This document shows positions 50,501 to 63,146 of a stretch of DNA of 64,000 nucleotides, one piece after another. The notes under the pieces are model-generated. The model was given only the letters and a program-made list of their open reading frames with translations, had not been told where the DNA came from and ran no database searches. The translations under genes were made by a program, and so were the position numbers. How positions within the stretch are numbered: the stretch's first letter is position 1; each line of letters begins with the position of its first letter. Source of the DNA: Nocardiopsis mwathae (GTDB taxonomy: Bacteria > Actinomycetota > Actinomycetes > Streptosporangiales > Streptosporangiaceae); the NCBI RefSeq assembly GCF_014201195.1, contig NZ_JACHDS010000001.1:5022001-5086000 (forward strand), written 5' to 3'.

Positions 50501-53500
50501 CCGCCCACGCGGTCGGCCTGCTCACGTCCTCCATCCCCTCGCCGGGCGTGTCCCTGGACCAGTGGCCCCCGGCCGATGCCACCCCCATCCCGCTGGACGG
50601 CGTCTACGACCGCCTCGACGACTTGGGCTACGGATACGGGCCGGCCTTCCACGGTCTGCGCGCCGCCTGGCGCGCCGGTGACGAACTCTTCGCCGAGGTC
50701 GCCCTGCCCGACCAGCTCCACACCGCAGCCGCGCGCTACGGTGCGCACCCCGCCCTCCTCGACGCGGCTCTGCACCCGCTCGTGCTGGAGACCGCGGCCT
50801 CGACGCAGGACGACAGCACGATCCGTCTGCCGTTCTCGTTCTCGGGCTTCGTGCTGCACGCGGTCGGTGCCACGGTGTTGCGCGTCCGCTGGACCCCTAC
50901 CGGCCAGGACACGTTCCGTCTCGCTCTCGCCGACGGCGCCGGCGCTCCGGTGGCGGCGGTCGAGTCGGTCTCCCTGCGGCCGATCGCCCGCGATCAGCTC
51001 GCCGTTGCCGACTCGGCCGTGGCGCCCCTGTACCGGGTGGCCTGGGAGGCCGTCCCGGCGGCCGAGCCGGTCGCCGACCAGCGGTGGGTCCGGCTGGGCG
51101 AGGCGCCCTACGCCGACCTCACCGCGCTCAGCGCCGCGGTCGACGCCGGATCTGCCGTACCGGAGTTCGTGGTGATCGGCGAGCAGGAGCTCGTTGTCGG
51201 CATCACCGGTGGTGTGCTCGACCAGACCCACGCCACGGCGGCACGGGGGCTGGAGGTGGTGCGGGAATGGCTGGCCGCCCCGCAGTTCACGGAGAGCCGC
51301 CTCGTCCTCGTCGTACCGGACGGCGCGCTGCACATGGCCCCGCTCGTGGGCCTGATCCGTACCGCGCAGACCGAGCAGCCCGACCGACTGGTCCTCGCCC
51401 ACGTGGATGAGGAGGGCCTGGAGCTGCTGCCTGCCGTGTTGGCTTCGGGTGAGCCTGAGGTGGCCGTGCGGGGCGGCGAGTTGTTCGTGCCGCGTCTGGC
51501 GCGTGCTGCGGATGTCGTGGCGGGTGTGGTGGAGGGTCTGGATCCGGAGGGTACGGTCCTGGTGACCGGTGCTCTGGGTACGTTGGGCCGTCTGGTGGCG
51601 CATCGGTTGGTGACGCATCACGGTGCGCGGCACCTGCTGTTGGTGTCGCGTCGTGGTGGTGAGACTCCGGGTGCTGCCGAGTTCGTGGCGGAGCTGGCGG
51701 AGTTGGGTGCGCGGGCTCGGGTGGCGGCGTGTGACGTGTCGGACTTCGACGCGCTGGCGGGTCTGTTGGATGAGGTCGCGGTCGAGCGTCCGCTGACTGC
51801 CGTGGTGCATACGGCGGGTGTCTTGGACGATGCGACGGTCGCGTCGCTGTCGGCCTATCAGCTGGAGCGGGTGATGCGTCCGAAGGTGGATGCGGCCTGG
51901 AACCTTCACCGCCTCACCGCGTCCGTCGACCTCGCCTCGTTCGTCATGTTCTCGTCCATCTCGGGTCTCATGGGCAACGCCGGCCAGGCCAACTACGCAG
52001 CCGCGAACACCTTCCTCGACGCCCTCGCGCAACACCGCCGCGCCCAGAACCTGCCCGCCACCTCCCTCGCGTGGAGCCTGTGGGACAGCGCCAACGGCAT
52101 GGCCGGAACCCTCGCCGAGGCCGACGTCGCGCGGTGGAAGCGGAGCGGAATCGTCCCGCTGCCCCCGGAACTGGGTCTCGAAATGTTCGACGCGGCGGTC
52201 GCCTCGGCGGAGCCGCTGCTGGTCCCCGCCGAACTCGACCTGGGCGCCCTGCGCGCCCGGGCCGAGGAGAACGCGCTCCCCGAGCTGTTCACCGGCCTGG
52301 TCCGCGTCCGCCGTCGGCAGGCGGCCGGCGCCGCCCGCGGCGCAGAATCGTCGTGGGTCAAGCGGCTGATCGCACTGGCCGCGGAGGAGCGGACGCAGGC
52401 CGTACTCCAGACCGTACGAGAGACCGTGGGGCTGGTTCTCGGGCACGGGGCCAACACCGACATCGACCCGGCCAAGACCTTCACGGACACCGGCTTCGAC
52501 TCCCTCACGGGTGTCGAATTGCGCAACCGGCTCAACTCGGTGACCGGTCTGCGACTGCCCACCACCCTCGTGTTCGACCACCCGTCGCCCCAGGCGGTGG
52601 CGGACTTACTGCTGGACCGGCTCGACGCGACCGGAACGGCCGTCGTCCCGTCAGCGGTCGCCCACGCCCCGGGAATGGACGAGTCGATCGCCGTGGTCGG
52701 TATGGGTTGCCGCTACCCGGGCGGGGTCTCCTCGCCGCAGGACCTCTGGCGGCTCGTGGCGGAGGGCCGGGACGCGATCGACGAGTTCCCGTCCGACCGC
52801 GGCTGGGACGTGGAAGGCCTCTTCGACCCGGACCCCGAGAAGATCGGCAAGTCGTACACGCGCAAGGGCGGATTCCTCTACGAGGCCGCCGAGTTCGATG
52901 CCGAGTTCTTCGGTCTGAGTCCGCGTGAGGCGATCGCGACCGACCCGCAGCAGCGTGTGCTGCTGGAGGTCGCGTGGGAGGCGCTGGAGCGTGCGGGCAT
53001 CGACCCCGCCTCGCTGCGCGGTTCCTCGACCGGTGTCTACGCGGGTGTGATGTACAACGACTACGGGTCGCGGCTGGGGAGTGCTCCGGAGGGCTTCGAG
53101 GGACATTTGCTGACGGGCACGATCTCGAGTGTCCTGTCGGGTCGGGTGGCTTACACGTTCGGTCTTGAGGGGCCGGCGGTGACGCTGGACACGGCGTGTT
53201 CCTCGTCGCTGGTAGCGGTGCACCAGGCCGCTCAGGCGCTGCGCCAGGGCGAGTGCTCGATGGCACTCGCCGGCGGTGTCACCGTGATGTCCACGCCAAC
53301 GACCTTTGTCGAGTTTTCGCGTCAGCGTGGTCTGTCTCCGGACGGGACCTGCAAGTCGTTCGCGGCCTCGGCGGACGGTACGGGTTGGGCCGAGGGTGCG
53401 GGCATACTGGTGCTGGAGCGGCTGTCGGACGCTCAGCGGCTCGGGCACAACATCCTTGGCGTGATCCGTGGTTCCGCGGTTAACCAGGACGGTGCGAGCA

Positions 53501-56500
53501 ACGGCCTCACCGCCCCCAACGGGCCCTCGCAGGAACGCGTCATCCGCCAGGCCCTCGCCAACGCCCGCCTTGCTCCGCACGAGGTGGACGCGGTCGAGGC
53601 GCACGGCACCGGTACCCGGCTCGGTGACCCGATCGAGGCCAACGCGTTGCTGGCCACCTACGGCCAGGACCGCGAAGAGCCGCTGCGTCTGGGATCGATC
53701 AAGTCGAACATCGGTCACACGCAGGCTGCCGCGGGTGTCGCGGGCATCATCAAGATGCTGATGGCGATGCGTAACGGGGAGCTTCCGGCGACACTGCACG
53801 TGGACGAGCCGACGCCGCACGTCGACTGGTCGACGGGTGCGGTGGAGCTGGTCACCGAGCGTCGGGCGTGGCCGGAGGTGGCGCGTCCGCGTCGCGCGGC
53901 CGTGTCCTCGTTCGGTATCAGTGGTACGAACGCGCATGTGGTCCTGGAGCAGGGCCCTGAGCCGGTCGTGGCCGGTGAGCGGGTGGTGGCGGGGCTTCCG
54001 CTGGTGGTCTCGGCGAAAAGCGAGGCGGCCCTGGCGGCGCGTGCCGACCAGGTGCGTGAGCTGCTGGCCTCGGAGACCGCCGATCCGGCGCGGGTGGCTG
54101 CTGCTCTCGTGACCCGGGCCCCGCACCTCCCCTTCCGGGCGGCGGTTTCGGGCGTCGGCCGGGATGAGCTGTCGGCGGGTCTTGAGGCGCTGGCCTCAGG
54201 TGGGTCTGCGGCGAACCTGGTGCAGGGTGCGGCCACGGGCTCGGGCAAGACGGTGTTCGTGTTCCCGGGTCAGGGTTCGCAGTGGCAGGGCATGGCTCTG
54301 GAACTTTTGGACTCCTCCCCGGTGTTCGCCGCCCGGCTGGTGGAGTGTGAGCGGGCGCTGGCGCCGTTCACGGACTGGTCGCTGCTGGATGTCCTGCGCG
54401 GTGTGGAGGGTGCGCCCGGTTTCGATCGGGTGGAGGTGGTGCAGCCGGCGCTGTGGGCCGTGATGGTGTCCCTGGCCGCGTTGTGGCGTTCGGTGGGTAT
54501 CGAGCCGGATGCGGTGATCGGTCACTCGCAGGGTGAGATCGCGGCGGCCGCGGTGTCGGGGGCGCTGTCGCTGGACGACGCGGCGAAGGTCGTGGCGTTG
54601 CGCAGCCGGGCGATCGTGAAGCTGGCGGGTACGGGCGGGATGGTCTCGGTGGCCCTGCCGACCGACGAGGTCCGCGAGCTCATCACCCGTTGGGACGGCG
54701 CCATCGACATCGCGGCACACAACGGCCCGCGTTCCGTCATCGTCGCCGGAGAGGTGACCGCTCTTGAGGAGATGGTCGCCTACTGCAAGGACAACAACAT
54801 GCGCGCCAAGCGCATCCCGGTCGACTACGCCTCCCACTCCGCGCACGTCGAAAGCCTGCGGGACGAGCTTCTCGACGCCCTGTCCTCGCTCACCCCGCGC
54901 GCCGTCAAGGTGCCCTTCCTTTCCACCGTCATCGGGCAGCCGCTGGACGGCACGGAGCTCGACGGCTCGTACTGGTTCCGCAACCTGCGCCAGACCGTCC
55001 AGCTGGAGGAAGCCATCCGGACCCTGCTCGACCAGGGCCACCGCGTCTTCATCGAGGCCAGCGCCCACCCGGTGCTGACCATCGCGCTCCAAGAGACGAT
55101 CGACGACACGTCGTACGACAGCGCCGTCACCGTGCCCTCGCTCCACCGTGACGAGGGCGGACTCGACGACTTCCTCGCCTCCGCGGCGCAGGCCCACGTC
55201 TCGGGCGCCCCGCTCGACTGGGCTGCCGTGGTCGGCGGACCCGGCGCGGTCGTCGACCTGCCGACCTACCCCTTCCAGCGCCGACGCCACTGGCTGGAGG
55301 GCCCGACGCCGGCCGGGGACGCCGGCGGGCTCGGCATGGCCGCCGAGCGGCACCCGCTCATCGGCGCCGCGCTCTGGATGGCCGACGAGGACAAGCTGGT
55401 CCTGAGCAGCAGGGTTGCCCTGAACACGCAGCCCTGGCTGGCGGACCACGCCGTGGCCGACACCGTGCTGCTCCCCGGTACCGCCTTCGTGGACCTCGCC
55501 ATCCGGGCGGGTGACCACACGGGCCTCGACCAGCTCGACGAGCTGACCCTCCAGGCACCGCTGGTGCTGGCCGACCGCGGCGGAGTACAGCTCCAGGTCG
55601 TGGTCGAGGCTCCGGACGAGGAGGGCCGACGCGCGATGTCGGTCCACTCTCGCCCGGAGCCCGAGGCCGACGACCCCGCGATCCACCCGTGGACCCTGCA
55701 CGCCACCGGCGTACTGGGTCACGCGGAAGGACGTGCGAGCGTACCGGCCGACACCGCCTGGCCCCCGTCCGGCGCCGAGCCGGTCGACCTGACGGCGGCG
55801 TACGACACGCTCGCCGAGCGGGGCTTCCAGTACGGACCCGCCTTCCGGGGCCTGCGGGCGCTGTGGCGTGCCGGTCAGGAGATGTTCGCCGAGGTCGCGC
55901 TCCCGAAGGACGTCCCCCCGGGCGAGTTCGGGATCCACCCGGCCCTTCTCGACGCCGCCCTGCACCCGCTGGCACTCGCGGAGGGCGGCCGCCTGGTGCT
56001 GCCGTTCGCCTGGACCGGCGTTCGGCTGCACGCGGTGAACGCCGGCGTGCTGCGCGTACGTGTCACCCCGGAAGGCTCGGGTGCCGCCCTGTCCCTCGTC
56101 GACGCGAGCGGTGCGCCGGTCGCGTCGGTGAAGACGCTCAGCCTGCGGGCCGTGGACCCCGCGCAGCCGGCTGGCTCGGGCACCCCTCGCCAGCCGCTGC
56201 TCCAGGTGGAGTGGACGACCGCCCCGGAGGCCGCCCCGGCCGCCGGATGGGCCGTCCTCGACGAGTCCGGCCACGGTCTGCCCGCCCCTCTGGGCAGCTA
56301 CTCGGACCTCGCCGGCATTGTCGGAACCCCGCCGCTCGTCGTGGTCCCCTTCTCCGGCGAGGACGGCCCCGGCGCCGTGGCGCACCGGGCCCTGCGGCTG
56401 GCCCAGGAGTGGCTCGCCGAGGAGCGGTTCGCCGACTCGCGCCTGGTCTTCGCGACCCGGGACGCAACCACCGCCCGCACGGAGGCCGGACTCGCCTCGG

Positions 56501-59500
56501 CTCCCGCCTGGGGGCTGGTGCGTACCGCCATGGCCGAGAACCCCGACCGGTTCGGCCTGCTGGACCTGACGGACTGGGACCTCTGCGAGGCCGAGCTCGG
56601 CCGTGCGCTGGCCGTACCGGACGCGCAGGTGAGCCTGCGGAACGGGGCACTGCTCGTACCGCGGCTGGTCGCGTCGTCGGCGACGGGCGACACCGTTCCC
56701 GCCCTGAACCCCGAGGGCACCGTGCTCATCACGGGCGCTACCGGCACCCTGGGCCGGCTGTTCGCCCGCCACCTCGTCGCCGAACATGGCGTACGGCACC
56801 TGCTGCTGGCGAGCCGCCGCGGCCGGGGCGCGGCGAGCATGCTGGAGCTGGAGGCTGAACTCGCGGCCCACGGAGCCGACGTGTCCGTGGTCGCCTGTGA
56901 CACGGCCGACCGCATGGCGGTCGCCGCGATGCTTGACGCGATCCCCTCGGAACACCCGCTCACCGCGGTGCTGCACACCGCCGGCGTCCTCGACGACGGC
57001 ACGCTGCACGCCCTCACGGCCGAGCAGCTCGACACCGTACTGCGCCCCAAGGTCGATGCCGCCCGGCACCTGCACGAGCTGACGGCCGACCTGGAACTGG
57101 ATGCGTTTGTCCTGTTCTCCTCGCTGGCCGGTACGGTCGGCACCGCGGGACAGGCCAACTACGCCGCGGCCAACACCTATCTGGACGCCCTCGCGCACCA
57201 CCGCCAAGCCCTGGGCCTGCCTGGTACGTCGCTGGCATGGGGCCTGTGGGCCGAGGGCAGCGGGATGACCGGTCACCTGACCGACGCCGACCTCGCCCGC
57301 ATGTCCCGGGGCGGCATCGCCCCCATCGGCAGCGAGCAGGGGCTGGCGCTGTTCGACGCGGCCCTCGCGACCCGTCGGCCGGTGCTCGTTCCTGCGCTGC
57401 TGGACTACACCGGACTGCGAGCACAGCGCGAGGACGGCACCCTGCCCGCGCTCTTCCACGGCCTGGTGCGCCCGGCGCGGCGCACCGTCGTCGGCGATCA
57501 GGCGGGCGGGAACTCCCTCCGGGAACGCCTGGCGCCCCTGGCCCCAAAGGACCAGGAGCGCGCGCTGCTGGAACTGGTCCGCGGCGTGGTGGCCTCCGTA
57601 CTGGGGCACACCGACGCCGACCAGGTCGCGTCCGACCGGGCCTTCAACGAGCTGGGCTTCGACTCGCTCAAGGCAGTGGAACTGCGCAACCGGCTGAACA
57701 CGGCCGCAGGTCTGAAGCTGCCCGCGACGCTGGTGTTCGACCACCCGAACACGGTCGAGCTGGCCGGCTTCCTCCGGACCGAACTGCTCGGCTCGGCCGC
57801 CGCGGTGGCCGAGGCCGAACCGGTCGTCGGCGCCTCCGACGAGCCGATCGCGATCGTCGCGATGGCCTGCCGCTACCCGGGCGAGGTCAGCTCCCCGGAG
57901 GAGCTGTGGGCGCTGCTGTCCGACGAGCGGGACGCCATCGGCCCGTTCCCGAACGACCGCGGCTGGGACCTGGACGGCCTGTACGACGCGGACCCCGACC
58001 ACCCGGGCACCTCGTACACCCGGCACGGCGGATTCCTCTACCAGGCGTCGCAGTTCGACCCCGAGCTCTTCGGGGTGAGCGCCCGGGAGGCCACCGCCAT
58101 CGACCCGCAGCAGCGCCTGCTGCTGGAAATCTGCTGGGAAGCGTTCGAGCGCGCGGGCATCGACCCGACCGCTGTCAAGGGCAGCCAGACCGGTGTGATC
58201 GCCGGTGTCATGGCCAACGACTACGCGGCACGCCTGAAGGACGCCCCCGAGGCCTTGGAGGGCTACCTGTCGGTCGGCAGCACGGTCAGTGTCGCCTCCG
58301 GCCGCGTCGCCTACACCTTCGGCCTGCAGGGACCGGCGATCACCGTCGACACCGCCTGCTCCTCCTCGCTCGTCTCCATCCACCTCGCCGCGCAGGCGCT
58401 GCGGAACGGCGAATGCGGGCTGGCCCTGGCCGGCGGTGTGACCGTACTGGCCTCGCCCAGCCTGTTCGTGGAATTCAGCCGGCAGCGCGGCCTGGCACCG
58501 GACGGCCGGTGCAAGGCCTTCTCCGCGCAGGCGGACGGGGCGGCCTGGGCCGAAGGCGCCGGAATCCTCCTGCTGGAGCGGCTCTCCGACGCCCAGCGCA
58601 ACGGCCGCCGGATCCTCGGCGTGATCCGCGGAACCGCCGTCAACCAGGATGGTGCGAGCAACGGCCTCACCGCCCCCAACGGCCCCTCCCAGGAGCGGGT
58701 GATCCGCCAAGCCCTGACCAACGCGGGCCTGACCACCGCGGACGTCGACGCGCTGGAGGCCCACGGCACCGGCACCACGCTGGGCGACCCGATCGAGGCC
58801 CAGGCCGTACTCGCCACCTACGGGCAGGAGCGCCCGTCGCCCCTCCTGATGGGCTCCCTGAAGTCCAACATCGGACACTCCCAGGCCGCCGCCGGTGTGG
58901 CCGGCGTCATCAAGATGGTCATGGCGATGCAGCACGGCGTGCTCCCCAAGAGCCTCCACATCGACGAGCCCAGCCCGCACGTGGACTGGTCCGCCGGCGA
59001 GGTGGACCTGCTCTCCGAGGCGGTGCCGTGGCCCGAGTCCGAGCGGCCGCGCCGGGCGGGGATCTCGTCCTTCGGCATCAGCGGCACCAATGCCCACGTC
59101 ATCGTGGAGCAGCCGTCGGCCGAGAGGACGGTCCCATCGGCCGAGCCGATGCCGGTCGTGCCGCTGCTGCTGTCCGCGCACAACGCCGCGGCCCTGCAGG
59201 CGCAGGCCGACCGGGTGGGCGCGGCCCTCGCCGACACCGGGAAGCAGGACCTGGCATCGACGGGCCGGACCCTGGCCCTCGGACGGGCCGGACTGCCGCA
59301 CCGCGCCGTGGTAGTGGCCTCCAGCGCCACCGAAGCGGTCGACGGATGCGCGGCACTGACCGTGCGGGGTACACCCGTGGAAGGCCGTACGGCCTTCCTC
59401 TTCACCGGTCAGGGCAGCCAGCGACTCGGCATGGGCCGGGAGCTGCACACCGCCTACCCCGCCTACGCCGAGGCCCTGGACGCCGTATGCGAAGACCTCG

Positions 59501-62500
59501 ACCAATGGCTGGAAACGCCGCTGCTCGACGTCCTCTTCGGTGAGGACCCGGCGCCGCTGGACCAGACCGGCTTCACGCAGGCCGCCCTGTTCGCAACCGA
59601 GGTCGCGCTCTTCCGACTCCTCGAAGGCTGGGGCGTACGGCCGGACTTCCTCGCGGGCCACTCCATCGGTGAGCTGGCCGCCGCGCACGTCGCAGGCGTC
59701 CTGCCGCTGGCGGACGCGTCGCAGCTCGTCGCGGCCCGCGGTCGGCTGATGCAGGCACTGCCCGGCGGCGGCGCGATGCTCGCCGTGCAGGCCGAGGAGC
59801 AGGAGGTGCTGCCGCTGCTCGCCGGACGGGAGGACCTGCTGGACATCGCCGCCGTCAACGGCCCCACCTCCGTGGTGCTCTCGGGCGACGCGGAAGCAGT
59901 CGAGGCCATCGGGGCCGAACTCTCCGCCCAGGGACGCAGGACCAAGCGACTGCGCGTCAGCCACGCCTTCCACTCCCCGCACATGGACGCGATGCTGGAC
60001 GAATTCCAGACGGTCGCGAAGGGGCTCAGGTTCGCCGCGCCCACCATCCCGATCGTCTCCACCCTGACCGGGCAGCCGGTCGGCGCCGAGGAACTGACCA
60101 CGCCCGAGTACTGGGTCCGGCACGTCCGTCGGCCCGTGCGCTTCCTGGACGCGGCACGCGTCCTGCAGTCCGAAGGCGTACGGACCTTCCTGGAGCTCGG
60201 CCCGGACGGCGTGCTCAGCGCGATGGGACAGGACTTCCTCGACGCGGGATCGCTCCTGGTCCCGCTGCTGCGCGGTGGGCGCCCCGAGCCGCACACCGCC
60301 GTCACCGCTCTGGCCCACGCCCACGTACGGGGCGTGCCGGTGGACTGGCGCGCACTGTTCGGCGAGAACGCCGGACCGGCCGCGGACCTGCCGACCTACC
60401 CCTTCCAGCGCCAGCGCTACTGGCTCACGGAGGGGCCGAGCGGCGGCGACGTCACCTCGGCCGGACTCGACTCCGCACGGCACCCGCTGCTCGGGGCCGC
60501 GGTTCCGCTCGCCGACTCCGATGGTGTCCTGTTCACCGGCCGGATCTCGACCCGCAGCCACCCCTGGTTCGCTGACCATGCCGTGGCCGGCGCCCTGCTC
60601 GTCCCGGGCACGGCCCTGGTGGAGCTCGCGCTCCACGCGGGCGCCGCACTCGGCTGCGAGCGGCTGGAGGAACTCACCCTCCAGGAACCCCTGGTCCTTC
60701 CCGACGAGGGTGCGCTCCAGCTCCAGATCACCGTCGGCGGCCCTGACGGAGACGGCCGCAGGCCCGTCGCCGTCCACTCGCGCGGGGACCAGGAAGGCGA
60801 CGTCTGGAACCGGCACGCCACCGGAACCGTGGTGGCCGCCGTTCCCGGCGGCCCCGAACCCGACCTCGCGTCCTGGCCTCCGGCCGGCGCCGAGCCCCAG
60901 CCGGTCGAGGACCTGTACGACCGCCTCGCCGACCAGGGGTACGGCTACGGCCCCGCCTTCCAGGGCCTCCAGGCGGCATGGCGCTCGGGCGAGGACCTCT
61001 ACGCCGAGGTACGGCTGTCCGTTGACCCTGATGGATTCTCCCTGCACCCGGCACTGTTCGACGCCGCGCTGCACACACTGCTCTTGGAGGAGTCGGCCGG
61101 ACTGCGGCTGCCCTTCTCCTTCGGCGGCGTCCAGCTGACCGGGTCCCGGACCGGCACCCTGCGGGTCAAGCTGTCGGCCGGCCCGGACGGAACGGCCGCG
61201 GTCAGCATCGCCGATGAGACGGGCGCGCCGGTCGCCACCGTCGCATCGCTCGCCCTGAGAGCCCTGCCGGCGGGGACCGCGCTGACCCGCCCCTCCGACC
61301 AGCACGTGTACGCGGTACAGCGGGTCGGTGTGGAACTCCCCACCGGTGGCGACACGACCATCGTGGTCCTCGGCGAGGCCGACCTCGGACTCGTAGCCGA
61401 GCACCGCGCCGACCTCGCCGACCTGGCCGCCGCGACGGCGGACGGCGCGGCCGCACCCGACGTGGTCGTCCTTCCGGTACGCCCGGCCACTCCGCAGGAG
61501 ACCGGCCGGGTCACGGAGGAGGTGCTGGCGGTACTGCGGCAGTGGCTCACCACCGACGCGTCGGCCGGTGCGCGGCTCGTCGTGGTCAGCACCGGGGAAC
61601 TGGCGCACAGCGCACTCTCCGGGCTGATGCGGACCGCCGAGTCGGAACACCCGGGACGTTTCCAGCACGTGATCACGGACGGCCTGCCGGCCGACCGCGA
61701 GCTGCTGACCGCGGCCCTGGCCGACCCCCGACCGCAGCTCGAACTGCACGAGGGACAGGCCTACGTGACCCGGCTCACCAAGGTCCCGTACCCGGTCCGG
61801 CCCCCGGACGTCGACGACGCGTTCGACCCGGAGCGTACGGTGCTGATCACCGGTGGCACAGGCGCACTCGGAGCCCAGGTCGCCCGGCACCTGGTGACCG
61901 CCCGCGGCGCCCGTCGCCTGCTCCTCGCCAGCCGGCGAGGTGGGGCAGAGGACCTGGTCGCCGAACTGACGGCGCTCGGCGCGGACGTACGGGTCGCGGC
62001 ATGCGACGCGGCCGACCGCGACGCGCTGGCCGGGCTGCTCGCCTCGATCCCGGACGAGCACCCGCTCACCGCGGTCGTGCACGCAGCCGGAGTCGTCGAG
62101 GACGCCACGCTGGAGGCCATGAGCCCGGAGAGCCTCTCCCGGGTCCTGCGGCCGAAGGCGGAAGCCGCCTGGAACCTGCACGAGCTGACCGCCGGACTGG
62201 AGCTGACGGACTTCGTCCTCTTCTCTTCCGTCGCCGGCCTGGTGGGCAATGCCGGACAGGCCAACTACGCCGCCGGCAACACCTTCCTGGACTCGCTCGC
62301 CGAACACCGGAGCGCCGAAGGACTGCCCGCCGTGTCCCTCGCCTGGGGTATGTGGCAGGACGGCATGGCGAGCGACATCGACCGTGCCGACCGGGCCAGG
62401 CTCGCACGCAACGGGATCCTGCCGATGCCGACCGACCGGGCACTCGCCGCCCTCGACGCGGCCCTTGCCGGAGCCAAGGCGCCACAAGCCGACGGCGAAG

Positions 62501-63144
62501 CGGGGACCCGACTGGTGCTCGCACCGGTGGCACTCGACCTTGCGGTACTGCGGAGCCTCGGGGACGCACTGCCCGAGCTGTACCGGGGCCTGGTACGCCC
62601 CGAGCGCCGAACCGGCCGGCGTACCTCCGCTCGAGCGGAGATCCCGCTGGCGCGGCGGCTCACGGGCCTGGACGTGGAAGAGCAGCAGCAGCTGCTGCTC
62701 GACTTCGTCAGGGAACAGGTCGGCACCGTCCTGACCCACCCGGCCCCGCGGACGATCGACGTCCAGCGCGGACTGCTGGACCTGGGCTTCGACTCCCTCA
62801 CCGCGGTCGAACTGCGCAACAGGCTGAACACCGCCACCGGACTGCGGTTGCCCAGCACGCTCGTCTTCGACCACCCGACCACCCAAGCCGTCGCCGAATA
62901 CCTGCGGGGCGAGCTGGTCGGCGAAGCGGCAGACCCGGTCCAGGCAGCCCTGGACGCACTTGAGGCCGCTCTCTCGGCCGCCGGCCCGTCGGACGGCGAC
63001 GGACCGGCAGAAACCTACGCCGCGCGGCTGCGCGGCCTGCTTCGGACAGTGGACGGCGGCCCCGACGGTCCCGACGGCCCCGACCTCGACCAGGCAACCG
63101 ACGACGAACTCTTCGCCGCACTTGACTACGAACTCGGCAGGTAG
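44563..63144 (+). CDS. Modular type I polyketide synthase, KSQ loading module plus three extension modules
   Basis: A 6193-residue PKS: KSQ-AT-ACP / KS-AT-DH-KR-ACP / KS-AT-DH-KR-ACP / KS-AT-DH-KR-ACP, ending with a C-terminal docking region ([19 protein letters not shown]). The loading KS has Gln170 in place of the catalytic Cys (VDTGQSSS), so it decarboxylates malonyl-ACP to an acetyl starter. Extender choice read from AT motifs is malonyl (HAFH), malonyl (HAFH), methylmalonyl (YASH), malonyl (HAFH), for loading and modules 1-3. All KRs carry TGxxGxxG and YAAxN and are B-type (LDD, LDD, VED). If all DH domains work, the chain on module 3 is a 4-methyl-octa-2,4,6-trienoyl thioester. The ATG at 44563 has a weak AGGTAGG site. 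Leu2682 is a TTA codon (52606). The next PKS gene starts 3 bases after the stop. Confidence 0.95.
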   Translation: MVEFQADTSISAGAIAIVGMSCRLPYADNPTQLWQLLRDGRSVIGAPPADRPELPSRPGGYLEDVSGFDAGFFGISPREASSMDPQQRLMLEVAWEALEDARILPSDLADSRTGVFVGVMADDYAALTHQHGVEGITRHTLTGLSRSVVANRISYTLGLHGPSVAVDTGQSSSLVAVHLAVESLRRGESAMAIAGGVNLNLVPDSTIGAERLGALSPDGLSFTFDARANGYVRGEGGAFVVLKPLHAAVADGDSVYCVLHGSAMNNDGTTEGLTVPSPAGQQDVLRQAYERASVSAEQVQYVELHGTGTKVGDPIEASALGAVLGDCRVDGAELRVGSVKTNVGHLEGAAGIVGLLKAALCIRNRELVPSLNFETPNPDIPFDELKLAVQQSFEPWPRPDEPLYAGVSSFGMGGTNCHVVLSDWCAESVADEELPGAESGPGPVPWVVSGKSAEAVAGQAGRLVSFLEERPELDVAAVGRSLAVSRARFDHRAVVVGETREELLAGVRALAAGVPAAGVVSGRAMPAGSVAFLFSGQGGQRVGMGRELYAAEPVFAAAFDEVVAALDVHLDRSLAGVIEGEPELLDRTVFTQPALFAVEVALFRLLCHYGVAPDYLVGHSVGELAAAHVAGVLCLEDAARLVCARARLMEGVAEGGAMVALNADEARVAGWLEGRSGVDVAAFNSPAGTVISGDETAVLEVLELARGEGVKATRLKVSHAFHSAHLDGMLAELTEVARTLTYSAPRIPVVSNVTGEVVEEFTAEYWAVQARSAVRFVDGIATLAGFGVTAFVELGPDGALAGLAGECLEGGEGVVAVPVLRKGRAEKRSLLAALGAVHAHGVGVDWERFLPGSGVVELPTYAFQRQPFWLDGAAIGPDRVRTVAARRSGPKRSAPRGDELELVRAHVAAVLGHGSARDVDIDTTFKDLGFDSLSAVELRNALNMATGLSLPSGLLFNYPTPAILAEHLGDQLLGQGQDDDEYEAVALDEPIAIVGMACRLPGGVASPEDLWRLVSSEVDAVDGFPTNRGWDLDSLFAPDPDSPGKTYAIKGGFLHDADRFDAEFFGISPREAAAMDPQQRMLLETAWEAFEQAGIDPAALRGSRTGVYVGATAQEYGPRLHEPSDGYDGHLLTGNTASVASGRLAYTFGLEGPAVTVDTACSSSLVALHLAAQSLRQGESSVAIAGGVSVMATPGMFVEFSRQRGLSPDGRCKAFSSSADGTGWAEGVGLLVLERLSDAERNGHRVVAVIRGSAVNQDGASNGLTAPNGPSQERVIRAALANARLSASEVDAVEAHGTGTKLGDPIEANALLATYGQDREEPLRLGSLKSNIGHTQAAAGVAGVIKMVMAMRNGVLPATLHVDEPTSHVDWSAGAVELLTQAQEWPELDRPRRAGISSFGISGTNAHLIVEQVTEIEAPVEEPPLSGPVPWVVSGKSAEAVAGQAGRLVSFLEERPELDVAAVGRSLAVSRARFDHRAVVVGETREELLAGVRALAAGVPAAGVVSGRAMPAGSVAFLFSGQGGQRVGMGRELYAAEPVFAAAFDEVVAALDVHLDRSLAGVIEGEPELLDRTVFTQPALFAVEVALFRLLCHYGVAPDYLVGHSVGELAAAHVAGVLCLEDAARLVCARARLMEGVAEGGAMVALNADEARVAGWLEGRSGVDVAAFNSPAGTVISGDETAVLEVLELARGEGVKATRLKVSHAFHSAHLDGMLAELTEVARTLTYSAPRIPVVSNVTGEVVEEFTAEYWAVQARSAVRFVDGIATLAGFGVTAFVELGPDGALAGLAGECLEGGEGVVAVPVLRKGRAEKRSLLAALGAVHAHGVGVDWERFLPGSGVVELPTYAFQRQPFWLDVPHSGDATGLGLTAVDHPLLAVVITEPDGDAAQFSAAVSLSSHPWLADHAIGGTVLVPGTVFLELAGTAAEQLGYAAVEELTLQAPLILSEKTGAQLRLTVDRADARGDRQFTVYSRTGEEQWTAHAVGLLTSSIPSPGVSLDQWPPADATPIPLDGVYDRLDDLGYGYGPAFHGLRAAWRAGDELFAEVALPDQLHTAAARYGAHPALLDAALHPLVLETAASTQDDSTIRLPFSFSGFVLHAVGATVLRVRWTPTGQDTFRLALADGAGAPVAAVESVSLRPIARDQLAVADSAVAPLYRVAWEAVPAAEPVADQRWVRLGEAPYADLTALSAAVDAGSAVPEFVVIGEQELVVGITGGVLDQTHATAARGLEVVREWLAAPQFTESRLVLVVPDGALHMAPLVGLIRTAQTEQPDRLVLAHVDEEGLELLPAVLASGEPEVAVRGGELFVPRLARAADVVAGVVEGLDPEGTVLVTGALGTLGRLVAHRLVTHHGARHLLLVSRRGGETPGAAEFVAELAELGARARVAACDVSDFDALAGLLDEVAVERPLTAVVHTAGVLDDATVASLSAYQLERVMRPKVDAAWNLHRLTASVDLASFVMFSSISGLMGNAGQANYAAANTFLDALAQHRRAQNLPATSLAWSLWDSANGMAGTLAEADVARWKRSGIVPLPPELGLEMFDAAVASAEPLLVPAELDLGALRARAEENALPELFTGLVRVRRRQAAGAARGAESSWVKRLIALAAEERTQAVLQTVRETVGLVLGHGANTDIDPAKTFTDTGFDSLTGVELRNRLNSVTGLRLPTTLVFDHPSPQAVADLLLDRLDATGTAVVPSAVAHAPGMDESIAVVGMGCRYPGGVSSPQDLWRLVAEGRDAIDEFPSDRGWDVEGLFDPDPEKIGKSYTRKGGFLYEAAEFDAEFFGLSPREAIATDPQQRVLLEVAWEALERAGIDPASLRGSSTGVYAGVMYNDYGSRLGSAPEGFEGHLLTGTISSVLSGRVAYTFGLEGPAVTLDTACSSSLVAVHQAAQALRQGECSMALAGGVTVMSTPTTFVEFSRQRGLSPDGTCKSFAASADGTGWAEGAGILVLERLSDAQRLGHNILGVIRGSAVNQDGASNGLTAPNGPSQERVIRQALANARLAPHEVDAVEAHGTGTRLGDPIEANALLATYGQDREEPLRLGSIKSNIGHTQAAAGVAGIIKMLMAMRNGELPATLHVDEPTPHVDWSTGAVELVTERRAWPEVARPRRAAVSSFGISGTNAHVVLEQGPEPVVAGERVVAGLPLVVSAKSEAALAARADQVRELLASETADPARVAAALVTRAPHLPFRAAVSGVGRDELSAGLEALASGGSAANLVQGAATGSGKTVFVFPGQGSQWQGMALELLDSSPVFAARLVECERALAPFTDWSLLDVLRGVEGAPGFDRVEVVQPALWAVMVSLAALWRSVGIEPDAVIGHSQGEIAAAAVSGALSLDDAAKVVALRSRAIVKLAGTGGMVSVALPTDEVRELITRWDGAIDIAAHNGPRSVIVAGEVTALEEMVAYCKDNNMRAKRIPVDYASHSAHVESLRDELLDALSSLTPRAVKVPFLSTVIGQPLDGTELDGSYWFRNLRQTVQLEEAIRTLLDQGHRVFIEASAHPVLTIALQETIDDTSYDSAVTVPSLHRDEGGLDDFLASAAQAHVSGAPLDWAAVVGGPGAVVDLPTYPFQRRRHWLEGPTPAGDAGGLGMAAERHPLIGAALWMADEDKLVLSSRVALNTQPWLADHAVADTVLLPGTAFVDLAIRAGDHTGLDQLDELTLQAPLVLADRGGVQLQVVVEAPDEEGRRAMSVHSRPEPEADDPAIHPWTLHATGVLGHAEGRASVPADTAWPPSGAEPVDLTAAYDTLAERGFQYGPAFRGLRALWRAGQEMFAEVALPKDVPPGEFGIHPALLDAALHPLALAEGGRLVLPFAWTGVRLHAVNAGVLRVRVTPEGSGAALSLVDASGAPVASVKTLSLRAVDPAQPAGSGTPRQPLLQVEWTTAPEAAPAAGWAVLDESGHGLPAPLGSYSDLAGIVGTPPLVVVPFSGEDGPGAVAHRALRLAQEWLAEERFADSRLVFATRDATTARTEAGLASAPAWGLVRTAMAENPDRFGLLDLTDWDLCEAELGRALAVPDAQVSLRNGALLVPRLVASSATGDTVPALNPEGTVLITGATGTLGRLFARHLVAEHGVRHLLLASRRGRGAASMLELEAELAAHGADVSVVACDTADRMAVAAMLDAIPSEHPLTAVLHTAGVLDDGTLHALTAEQLDTVLRPKVDAARHLHELTADLELDAFVLFSSLAGTVGTAGQANYAAANTYLDALAHHRQALGLPGTSLAWGLWAEGSGMTGHLTDADLARMSRGGIAPIGSEQGLALFDAALATRRPVLVPALLDYTGLRAQREDGTLPALFHGLVRPARRTVVGDQAGGNSLRERLAPLAPKDQERALLELVRGVVASVLGHTDADQVASDRAFNELGFDSLKAVELRNRLNTAAGLKLPATLVFDHPNTVELAGFLRTELLGSAAAVAEAEPVVGASDEPIAIVAMACRYPGEVSSPEELWALLSDERDAIGPFPNDRGWDLDGLYDADPDHPGTSYTRHGGFLYQASQFDPELFGVSAREATAIDPQQRLLLEICWEAFERAGIDPTAVKGSQTGVIAGVMANDYAARLKDAPEALEGYLSVGSTVSVASGRVAYTFGLQGPAITVDTACSSSLVSIHLAAQALRNGECGLALAGGVTVLASPSLFVEFSRQRGLAPDGRCKAFSAQADGAAWAEGAGILLLERLSDAQRNGRRILGVIRGTAVNQDGASNGLTAPNGPSQERVIRQALTNAGLTTADVDALEAHGTGTTLGDPIEAQAVLATYGQERPSPLLMGSLKSNIGHSQAAAGVAGVIKMVMAMQHGVLPKSLHIDEPSPHVDWSAGEVDLLSEAVPWPESERPRRAGISSFGISGTNAHVIVEQPSAERTVPSAEPMPVVPLLLSAHNAAALQAQADRVGAALADTGKQDLASTGRTLALGRAGLPHRAVVVASSATEAVDGCAALTVRGTPVEGRTAFLFTGQGSQRLGMGRELHTAYPAYAEALDAVCEDLDQWLETPLLDVLFGEDPAPLDQTGFTQAALFATEVALFRLLEGWGVRPDFLAGHSIGELAAAHVAGVLPLADASQLVAARGRLMQALPGGGAMLAVQAEEQEVLPLLAGREDLLDIAAVNGPTSVVLSGDAEAVEAIGAELSAQGRRTKRLRVSHAFHSPHMDAMLDEFQTVAKGLRFAAPTIPIVSTLTGQPVGAEELTTPEYWVRHVRRPVRFLDAARVLQSEGVRTFLELGPDGVLSAMGQDFLDAGSLLVPLLRGGRPEPHTAVTALAHAHVRGVPVDWRALFGENAGPAADLPTYPFQRQRYWLTEGPSGGDVTSAGLDSARHPLLGAAVPLADSDGVLFTGRISTRSHPWFADHAVAGALLVPGTALVELALHAGAALGCERLEELTLQEPLVLPDEGALQLQITVGGPDGDGRRPVAVHSRGDQEGDVWNRHATGTVVAAVPGGPEPDLASWPPAGAEPQPVEDLYDRLADQGYGYGPAFQGLQAAWRSGEDLYAEVRLSVDPDGFSLHPALFDAALHTLLLEESAGLRLPFSFGGVQLTGSRTGTLRVKLSAGPDGTAAVSIADETGAPVATVASLALRALPAGTALTRPSDQHVYAVQRVGVELPTGGDTTIVVLGEADLGLVAEHRADLADLAAATADGAAAPDVVVLPVRPATPQETGRVTEEVLAVLRQWLTTDASAGARLVVVSTGELAHSALSGLMRTAESEHPGRFQHVITDGLPADRELLTAALADPRPQLELHEGQAYVTRLTKVPYPVRPPDVDDAFDPERTVLITGGTGALGAQVARHLVTARGARRLLLASRRGGAEDLVAELTALGADVRVAACDAADRDALAGLLASIPDEHPLTAVVHAAGVVEDATLEAMSPESLSRVLRPKAEAAWNLHELTAGLELTDFVLFSSVAGLVGNAGQANYAAGNTFLDSLAEHRSAEGLPAVSLAWGMWQDGMASDIDRADRARLARNGILPMPTDRALAALDAALAGAKAPQADGEAGTRLVLAPVALDLAVLRSLGDALPELYRGLVRPERRTGRRTSARAEIPLARRLTGLDVEEQQQLLLDFVREQVGTVLTHPAPRTIDVQRGLLDLGFDSLTAVELRNRLNTATGLRLPSTLVFDHPTTQAVAEYLRGELVGEAADPVQAALDALEAALSAAGPSDGDGPAETYAARLRGLLRTVDGGPDGPDGPDLDQATDDELFAALDYELGR
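44602..47500 (+). other. PKS loading module: KSQ-AT-ACP
   Basis: KSQ spans about 44602-45830, with the Gln at 45070-45072; the two His positions ([18 protein letters not shown]) are kept. The AT (about 45890-47175) has the active Ser620 in GHSVGE and H719-A-F-H722, the malonyl pattern. The ACP serine is residue 932 in [11 protein letters not shown]. There are no reductive domains. The unit should supply an acetyl starter from malonyl-CoA. Confidence 0.9.
45884..47176 (+). repeat. Long direct repeat, copy 1 (loading-module AT)
   Basis: This segment and 48839-50131 are offset by 2955 bases and appear identical over 1293 bp. The translated AT domains match residue for residue and several other frames match as well. 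The first mismatches are at 45883/48838 and 47177/50132. It covers the whole AT plus the post-AT linker up to PFWLD. Confidence 0.92.
47520..52620 (+). other. PKS module 1: KS-AT(malonyl)-DH-KR-ACP
   Basis: The KS Cys is residue 1161 (DTACSSS). The AT Ser is residue 1605 with HAFH, and the AT is the repeat copy of the loading AT. The DH has His1905 in [10 protein letters not shown] and Asp2067 in LLDAALH, both intact. The KR has [11 protein letters not shown] and Tyr2478. The ACP serine is residue 2647. Expected result: a 2-carbon extension ending in an alkene. Confidence 0.9.
48839..50131 (+). repeat. Long direct repeat, copy 2 (module 1 AT)
   Basis: Second copy of the AT-encoding repeat described at 45884-47176. 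The flanking KS and DH sequences are unrelated to those of copy 1, so only the AT was exchanged or duplicated. Confidence 0.92.
52680..57790 (+). other. PKS module 2: KS-AT(methylmalonyl)-DH-KR-ACP
   Basis: The KS Cys is residue 2879. The AT has Ser3322 in GHSQGE and Y3422-A-S-H3425, the methylmalonyl pattern, the only such AT in this protein. The DH has His3629, but its motif reads [10 protein letters not shown] with Asp where the consensus has Gly; Asp3797 is kept. The KR has TGATGTLG and LDD. The ACP serine is residue 4368. It adds the methyl branch. Confidence 0.88.
57835..62920 (+). other. PKS module 3: KS-AT(malonyl)-DH-KR-ACP
   Basis: The KS Cys is residue 4599. The AT has Ser5034 in GHSIGE and HAFH from residue 5134 (malonyl). 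The DH has His5339 in [10 protein letters not shown] and Asp5500 in LFDAALH. The KR has [11 protein letters not shown] at the LDD position, and the YAAGN active site. The ACP serine is residue 6078, followed by about 100 linker and docking residues. Confidence 0.9.
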
Positions 63145-63146
63145 AC

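Noticed and set aside
48300-58700. Near-identical DNA segments in KS domains around [14 protein letters not shown]
   Set aside because: This block is highly conserved in all modular PKS ketosynthases; identity is local and not comparable to the AT repeat.
54196-62886. A 2896-codon open frame on the minus strand opposite the PKS, and similar long antisense frames opposite the NRPS (11730-15866, 16260-20378)
   Set aside because: They are by-products of G/C-rich third codon positions in the real genes. They have no domain content, low-complexity Arg/Gly/Ala composition and no ribosome sites.
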